Assembly: GCA_964481485.1 (NCBI GenBank)
Contig: CAYZVM010000226.1
Location: 1 to 9,760, forward strand
DNA length: 9,760 nucleotides
Direction of reading: 5' to 3'
Origin: M3007 sp964481485
GTDB lineage: Bacteria; Bacteroidota; Bacteroidia; Chitinophagales; Saprospiraceae
Part shown: piece by piece, positions 6,348-9,760 of the stretch
Numbering within the stretch: position 1 is the stretch's first letter
Layout: every line of letters begins with the position of its first letter
The notes under the pieces: generated by a model
What the model saw: the letters and a program-made list of their open reading frames with translations, nothing else
What the model was told of the DNA's origin: nothing
Databases searched by the model: none
Position numbers and translations under genes: made by a program

Positions 6348-8054
6348 TTAATACCCCGCTGCCGCGTCGTCGCCCCGGTTGTCAGCCACGCCTTGCCAGC
6401 GTCCATTTGGCAGCCGGATGATGGCCTCTACTCGGCCAATTGGCCCGCGCGGCTCGACGGTGTGACCCATCTCGCCCAATTTTTGGATGACCGCTTCAGG
6501 CAGGGCATTTTCCTCTATCGAAATTTTATCGGGCAGCCATTGGTGGTGAAATCGTTTGGCTTGCACGGCATCGGGCAGCGGCATCCCAAACTCGGCCACG
6601 TTCACGATGATTTGGAAAACGCTCGTCGGGATGGTGGTGCCGCCGGGCGTGCCGACCACGAGCCAAGTTTTGCCGCCTTTGGTGGCGATGACGGGGGTCA
6701 TGCTGCTGAGCGGGCGTTTGTTGGGGGCGATGGCGTTGGCTTTGCCCCCGACAGCGCCGTAGAGATTGGGCGCGCCGGGTTTGGCGCTGAAATCGTCCAT
6801 TTCGTTGTTGAGGATAAAACCACCGCCGCTCACCACCGTGCGGCTGCCGTAACTGTCATTCAAAGTCGTGGTCACGGACACGGCATTCCCCCAGCCATCC
6901 ACGACAGAAAAATGGGTCGTTTCTTCGCTCTCTTTCATTTTTCCGGCGGCCACTTTTGCGCTCCGCGTGGCTTTATCTGTCTGAAAATCAGCCATCCGGG
7001 ATTTCAGATAGGCCGTGTCGGTGAGTTGTTTTACAGGTACTTTCCAAAAATCGGGGTCGCCCAGATGCTCGGCGCGGTCGGCATAGGCACGGCGCTCGGC
7101 CTCAGCCATAAGGTGGACGGCGGTAGCGGAATGGAAGCCGTAGTCTTTGAGCGGGTACTTACCGATCATGGTCAGCAGTTGTTGCAGGATGATGCCCCCG
7201 CTGCTCGGCGGCGGCATGGTGATGATGTGCAAATCTTTGTAGTCAAATTCGAGCGGTGCGCGCCACACGCTGCGGTAATTGCGCAAATCTTCGTGGGTGA
7301 TGAGGCCGCCTTGGTTTTTCATTTCGTTGACAATCAGTGCCGCTGTGCCGCCGGTGTAAAATCCGTCGCGGCCATAGCCAGCGATGCGTGCCAGTGTTTG
7401 GCTGAGTTCTTTTTGGATGAGCCAATCGCCCGGCTGCCATTGTTGCATTTTCACAAAAGCGGGCATGATGCCGCTGTGCCGCACAAACGTAAATTTCTCG
7501 GCGTTCAGGTTTTTGGCTTCCTGCTCGGTGATTTGAAAACCTTTTTCGGCCAACTCGATAGCGGGCGTCACGACTTCGCCCCAAGTCAGGCGGCCATATT
7601 TTTTGTGGGCTTCCCACATTCCATCCACCGTGCCGGGCACACCTGCGGCGAGCCCGCCAATGCGGCTTTTGTTGGCGAGCACGTTCCCGGCGCTGTCGAG
7701 GTACATGGTCTCGGTGGCTGCGGCGGGTGCTTTTTCGCGGTAGTCGAGCGCGTCGGTTTTTCCGTCTTTTCCCCGGAATATCAAAAAACCGCCGCCGCCG
7801 ATATTGCCGGCTTGTGGATAGACGACTGCGAGCGCAAATTGCACGGCCACTGCTGCGTCCACCGCTGTGCCGCCTTTGCGCAGGATGTCGAAGCCGACTT
7901 TGGTAGCCAGCGGGTGTGCCGACACCACCATGGCGCTGTCGCCCGAGGCTTCTTTTTGGATGTCGTAGGGGAATGGTGTGATTTGCGCCCGGCTGCTTGC
8001 CAACAGGAACACGAGGGCGGAAAGGAGGGCGATTTTTTTGCTTAAATATTTCAT
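6348..8054 (-). CDS. ggt: Gamma-glutamyltransferase (glutathione hydrolase) proenzyme
   Basis: A 568-residue exported Ntn-hydrolase that removes or transfers the gamma-glutamyl group of glutathione and related peptides in the periplasm. Residues 1-23 are a signal peptide (KK, hydrophobic core, ASSRA|Q). The proenzyme should self-cleave before T379 in ETTHFSVVD (378-386), giving large and small subunits. Substrate-binding and catalytic motifs match the E. coli enzyme: DYRE (104-107), PQAGNIGGGGF (80-90), NNEMDDFS (416-423), the lid loop KPGAPNLYGAVGG (425-437), RPLSSMTP (447-454) and the oxyanion GTPGG (468-472). Length and motifs are complete, so it is probably active. A 64-nt gap separates it from downstream ctlX; both degrade nitrogen-rich compounds, so a joint nitrogen-scavenging role is possible but inferred. 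A candidate -7 box lies 53 nt upstream. Confidence 0.96.
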   Translation of the reverse strand: MKYLSKKIALLSALVFLLASSRAQITPFPYDIQKEASGDSAMVVSAHPLATKVGFDILRKGGTAVDAAVAVQFALAVVYPQAGNIGGGGFLIFRGKDGKTDALDYREKAPAAATETMYLDSAGNVLANKSRIGGLAAGVPGTVDGMWEAHKKYGRLTWGEVVTPAIELAEKGFQITEQEAKNLNAEKFTFVRHSGIMPAFVKMQQWQPGDWLIQKELSQTLARIAGYGRDGFYTGGTAALIVNEMKNQGGLITHEDLRNYRSVWRAPLEFDYKDLHIITMPPPSSGGIILQQLLTMIGKYPLKDYGFHSATAVHLMAEAERRAYADRAEHLGDPDFWKVPVKQLTDTAYLKSRMADFQTDKATRSAKVAAGKMKESEETTHFSVVDGWGNAVSVTTTLNDSYGSRTVVSGGGFILNNEMDDFSAKPGAPNLYGAVGGKANAIAPNKRPLSSMTPVIATKGGKTWLVVGTPGGTTIPTSVFQIIVNVAEFGMPLPDAVQAKRFHHQWLPDKISIEENALPEAVIQKLGEMGHTVEPRGPIGRVEAIIRLPNGRWQGVADNRGDDAAAGY

Positions 8055-8080
8055 TCTGAACTTTTTAAAATCAGGACATT

Positions 8081-8219
8081 TATTTTTGCCGCTTCATTTT
8101 TTCGGTGCAAACCTATGGCAATTTTTGGTTTGGTAGTCGCTCTGCGAGGATGGGGCCAAACCAATTGGCGCTCGATCCGGCATTTGGGATGATCTCCGAG
8201 ATGTCAACAAAAATGAAGC
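8081..8219 (+). other. Inverted-repeat region with a promoter-like box; possible structured RNA or leader
   Basis: TATTTTTG (8081-8088) matches the -7 consensus, with no -33 TTG at the right distance. Transcription would start near 8093, in the left arm of an exact 11-bp inverted repeat (GCTTCATTTTT 8091-8101, AAAAATGAAGC 8209-8219). Inside are a second stem (CAATT/GGTTTGG 8119-8133, with a 3-nt bulge, against CCAAACCAATTG 8156-8167), an inner TCGC-TCT-GCGA hairpin (8137-8147) and a weaker ATCC/GGAT hairpin (8176-8190). Together they could form a branched RNA of about 130 nt. It may be the leader of the gene at 8337, a small RNA, or chance; no known RNA family was recognised. Confidence 0.3.
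8108..8115 (-). promoter_or_regulatory. Candidate -7 box for ggt
   Basis: The minus strand reads TAGGTTTG here, an exact TAnnTTTG match ending 53 nt before the ggt ATG, a plausible leader length. No TTG was found at the expected -33 spacing, so support is modest. Confidence 0.35.
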
Positions 8220-8336
8220 AACAGGCGCGATTCGGCTTTGGAATGGATACCCTTATCGAAATTTAGGATAGCCGCTAAACAGTTTTAACCCAAACGCTCG
8301 TTTACAGGGCGTTCATTTAACCGCAAAACTTCCGGT

Positions 8337-9398
8337 ATGCGACAAATCACTGCACTACTCTACCTTTCCCTCTTTGTTGTAGCTTCTCTTTCGGCGCAGC
8401 ACAACGCCGATTGTGCGTCGGCGATGGACATTTGCAAAAAACAGGTGTACCATGTTGACAAAGCAGGTGGCGAAGGTGCCAATAACACAGAGGCCGATTT
8501 TATCGCCTGTTTTATGAACAGCGAGAATTTTGGCAACGCCGAGGAGAATTCCACTTGGATAAAGTTTGAAATCGCCAAAAGCGGCACGCTCACATTCGCC
8601 ATCACGCCCCATCGGCTGGACGACGACATTGATTTTGTGGTATTTAAACTGCCTGCGGATGGTGATTGCAATTTTAAACAAATCGTGCGTTGCATGGCCG
8701 CAGGCGACTCGCCAGAAAATGCTTTTACCAGCAAATGTATGGGAGAAACCGGCCTCCGCGTGGGAGAATCGGACACCAGCGAAGATGCTGGCTGTGCCGA
8801 CGAGGGCGACAATGCTTGGCTCGCGCCGCTGCAAGTTGTTGAAAAAGAGAGATATGTGGTTTTGGTCAGCAACGTCTCCTCACAGGGGCCGGGTTTCAGC
8901 ATCCGTTTTGGCGGCACTGCAAAACTTCCTTGCGACGTGGAAAAAGAGAAGCCCCGGCAGAATGTGAAAAAACCGGTGGCACAGACCGAAAAGCCAAAGA
9001 AATTGGATCCGCCGCCGCCCATAGTGACCAGAAGCGAGTTGGCCAAACCCGATTCGATTGGTGGCCGCGCAGTGGAAGTCGGCGAAACGGTGAAGGTGAA
9101 AGGCCGCAAAATCAAACTTAAAATATGGGACAGTCAGATAGAAGACGGCGACATCATCTCGGTGTATCTCAACAACAAAAAAGTGGTTGACCGGGTCTAT
9201 CTGCGGCTGAAACCCCAAGAGTTTGAGATAGAGTTGCCGCCGGGCAAAGAGCATTATCTCACCGTGTTTGCCGACGACTTCGGAAAAGCGGAGCCCAATA
9301 CTGCTATGGTGCTTATTTTTGATGGTGTGCGGGAGCAAACAATTGACCTTGTGGCGGGCAGGAAAAAACAAGAGAGCGTGAAAATCATAACGGAATAA
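8337..9398 (+). CDS. Secreted two-domain Bacteroidota protein of unknown function
   Basis: A 353-residue protein with a signal peptide (1-20, hydrophobic core, cut at SLSA|Q). Residues 25-199 form a cysteine-containing beta-sandwich: DCASAMDIC (25-33), STWIKFEIAKSGTLTFAITP (72-91), then DDDIDFVVFKLP, CMGETGLRVGE and ERYVVLVSNVSSQGPGFSIRF. This resembles the 'SWYKF..SGTLTFTI.P' domain common in Bacteroidota extracellular proteins. A basic/proline linker (about 200-230, ending DPPPP) leads to a second all-beta domain (246-353) of the type KLKIWDSQIEDGDIISVYLN (260-279) with LPPGKEHYLTVFADDFGKAEPNTA. No type A or type B T9SS sorting signal, anchor or lipobox is visible, so a periplasmic location is likelier than secretion. 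No enzymatic motif is seen. The ATG at 8337 is set by the signal peptide; there is no Shine-Dalgarno sequence. A strong terminator follows 17 bp after the stop. Confidence 0.82.
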   Translation: MRQITALLYLSLFVVASLSAQHNADCASAMDICKKQVYHVDKAGGEGANNTEADFIACFMNSENFGNAEENSTWIKFEIAKSGTLTFAITPHRLDDDIDFVVFKLPADGDCNFKQIVRCMAAGDSPENAFTSKCMGETGLRVGESDTSEDAGCADEGDNAWLAPLQVVEKERYVVLVSNVSSQGPGFSIRFGGTAKLPCDVEKEKPRQNVKKPVAQTEKPKKLDPPPPIVTRSELAKPDSIGGRAVEVGETVKVKGRKIKLKIWDSQIEDGDIISVYLNNKKVVDRVYLRLKPQEFEIELPPGKEHYLTVFADDFGKAEPNTAMVLIFDGVREQTIDLVAGRKKQESVKIITE

Positions 9399-9410
9399 CT
9401 AACCAACCGC

Positions 9411-9463
9411 AAAAAAACGGGGTTATCGTCGAGACTGCTCGGCAATAACCCCGTTGTTATTTT
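9411..9463. terminator. Bidirectional intrinsic terminator between convergent genes
   Basis: A perfect 11-bp stem, AACGGGGTTAT (9416-9426) with ATAACCCCGTT (9445-9455). The 18-nt loop holds a further CGAG-ACTG-CTCG mini-hairpin (9430-9441). On the plus strand a T-rich tail (9457-9463, interrupted by one A) follows. On the minus strand the A-run at 9411-9417 becomes seven Us. It therefore serves both the 353-residue protein gene and the DUF2795 gene. Confidence 0.9.
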
Positions 9464-9486
9464 GCAATTGATTGTGTTCAGCGTCG

Positions 9487-9708
9487 TCAGTATTCGTCCT
9501 CGTTGAAAAAGAAGTCGTCGTGTCGGGGGTAGTCAGGCCAAATATCTTCGATGCCTTCGTACATCTCACCGTCATCTTCCAGTTCTTCCAAGTTATCAAT
9601 CACTTCGCCGGGCGCGCCGGAGCGGATGGCGTAGTCAATCAATTCGTCTTTTGTGGCTGGCCAGGGAGCTTCTTCGAGGTAAGAGGCCAATTCAAGCGTC
9701 CAGTACAT
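9487..9708 (-). CDS. DUF2795 domain small acidic protein
   Basis: A 73-residue, strongly acidic soluble protein of unknown function. The DUF2795 core is clear: LELASYLEEAPWPATKDELIDYAIRSGAPGEVIDNLEEL (4-42), matching the family pattern 'L..YLe.a.yPatk.eLi..A...gAp.evl..L..L'. The Bacteroidota-type tail follows, EGIEDIWPDYP (51-61) and FFFNEDEY (66-73), remembered as highly conserved in the phylum. The ATG at 9708 is the only start that gives the whole domain. Its leader on the coding strand is an AAC-repeat stretch (complement of 9711-9724), A-rich and probably unstructured, without a Shine-Dalgarno sequence. A short palindrome GTTCTAAGAAC (9739-9749) lies further upstream, of unknown meaning. 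The gene ends in the shared bidirectional terminator. The family is certain by motif; the role is unknown, perhaps a small regulatory or binding protein. Confidence 0.9.
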   Translation of the reverse strand: MYWTLELASYLEEAPWPATKDELIDYAIRSGAPGEVIDNLEELEDDGEMYEGIEDIWPDYPRHDDFFFNEDEY

Positions 9709-9760
9709 AGGTTGTTGTTGTTCGTTTTAAAGGTTCAGGTTCTAAGAACAGGTTTTTGGT

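Noticed and set aside
6284..6406. 41-residue N-terminal extension of CtlX
   Set aside because: It is translated from the heptad repeat and the end of ggt; the conserved enzyme sequence begins after the ATG at 6283.
6393..8045. A 550-codon open frame on the plus strand opposite ggt
   Set aside because: It is the antisense shadow of a complete, motif-rich ggt. GC-rich third positions keep the opposite frame free of stops; the translation shows no domain.

Overview
The window looks like chromosomal DNA of a member of the Bacteroidota, possibly a Saprospirales-type bacterium (the order is a guess). The signs are a type IX secretion (T9SS) type B sorting domain on a secreted protein, a Bacteroidota-style DUF2795 acidic protein, a DUF6249 membrane protein, leaders without Shine-Dalgarno sequences, and promoter-like boxes of the Bacteroidota form TTG-N19-TAnnTTTG. 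No rRNA, tRNA, CRISPR array, insertion sequence or phage gene is visible.

Layout. The left edge holds the N-terminal half of yidC (minus strand, running off the window). Divergent from it is a small DUF3293 gene. Next, on the plus strand, comes an AT-richer gene for a secreted beta-propeller-like protein with a T9SS type B C-terminal domain, and then nspC (carboxynorspermidine decarboxylase, polyamine synthesis), with a good promoter and probably a TTG start. A strong hairpin separates nspC from three minus-strand genes that read leftwards: ggt (periplasmic gamma-glutamyltransferase), ctlX (guanidino-group hydrolase, citrulline/arginine type) and a DUF6249 membrane protein. A 282-bp divergent gap with inverted repeats lies between ggt and a plus-strand gene for a two-domain secreted protein. 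That gene converges on a DUF2795 gene across a bidirectional terminator.

How the genes fit together. Most are independent housekeeping or envelope functions: membrane protein insertion, polyamine synthesis, glutathione/gamma-glutamyl peptide breakdown, citrulline/arginine breakdown and T9SS export. Only ggt-ctlX looks like a possible two-gene unit. I see no defence island or other new multi-gene system.

The most unusual feature is around ctlX. The gene is bracketed by an exact 18-bp direct repeat (5293-5310 and 6296-6313) built from 7-bp GRRGTGA units. A third, inverted tract overlaps the 3' end of ctlX, so the repeats encode its C-terminal tail and also form a terminator-like hairpin followed by seven Us. 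Other points worth checking are the base-composition contrast of the 1758-3476 gene and the potential RNA structure at 8081-8219.
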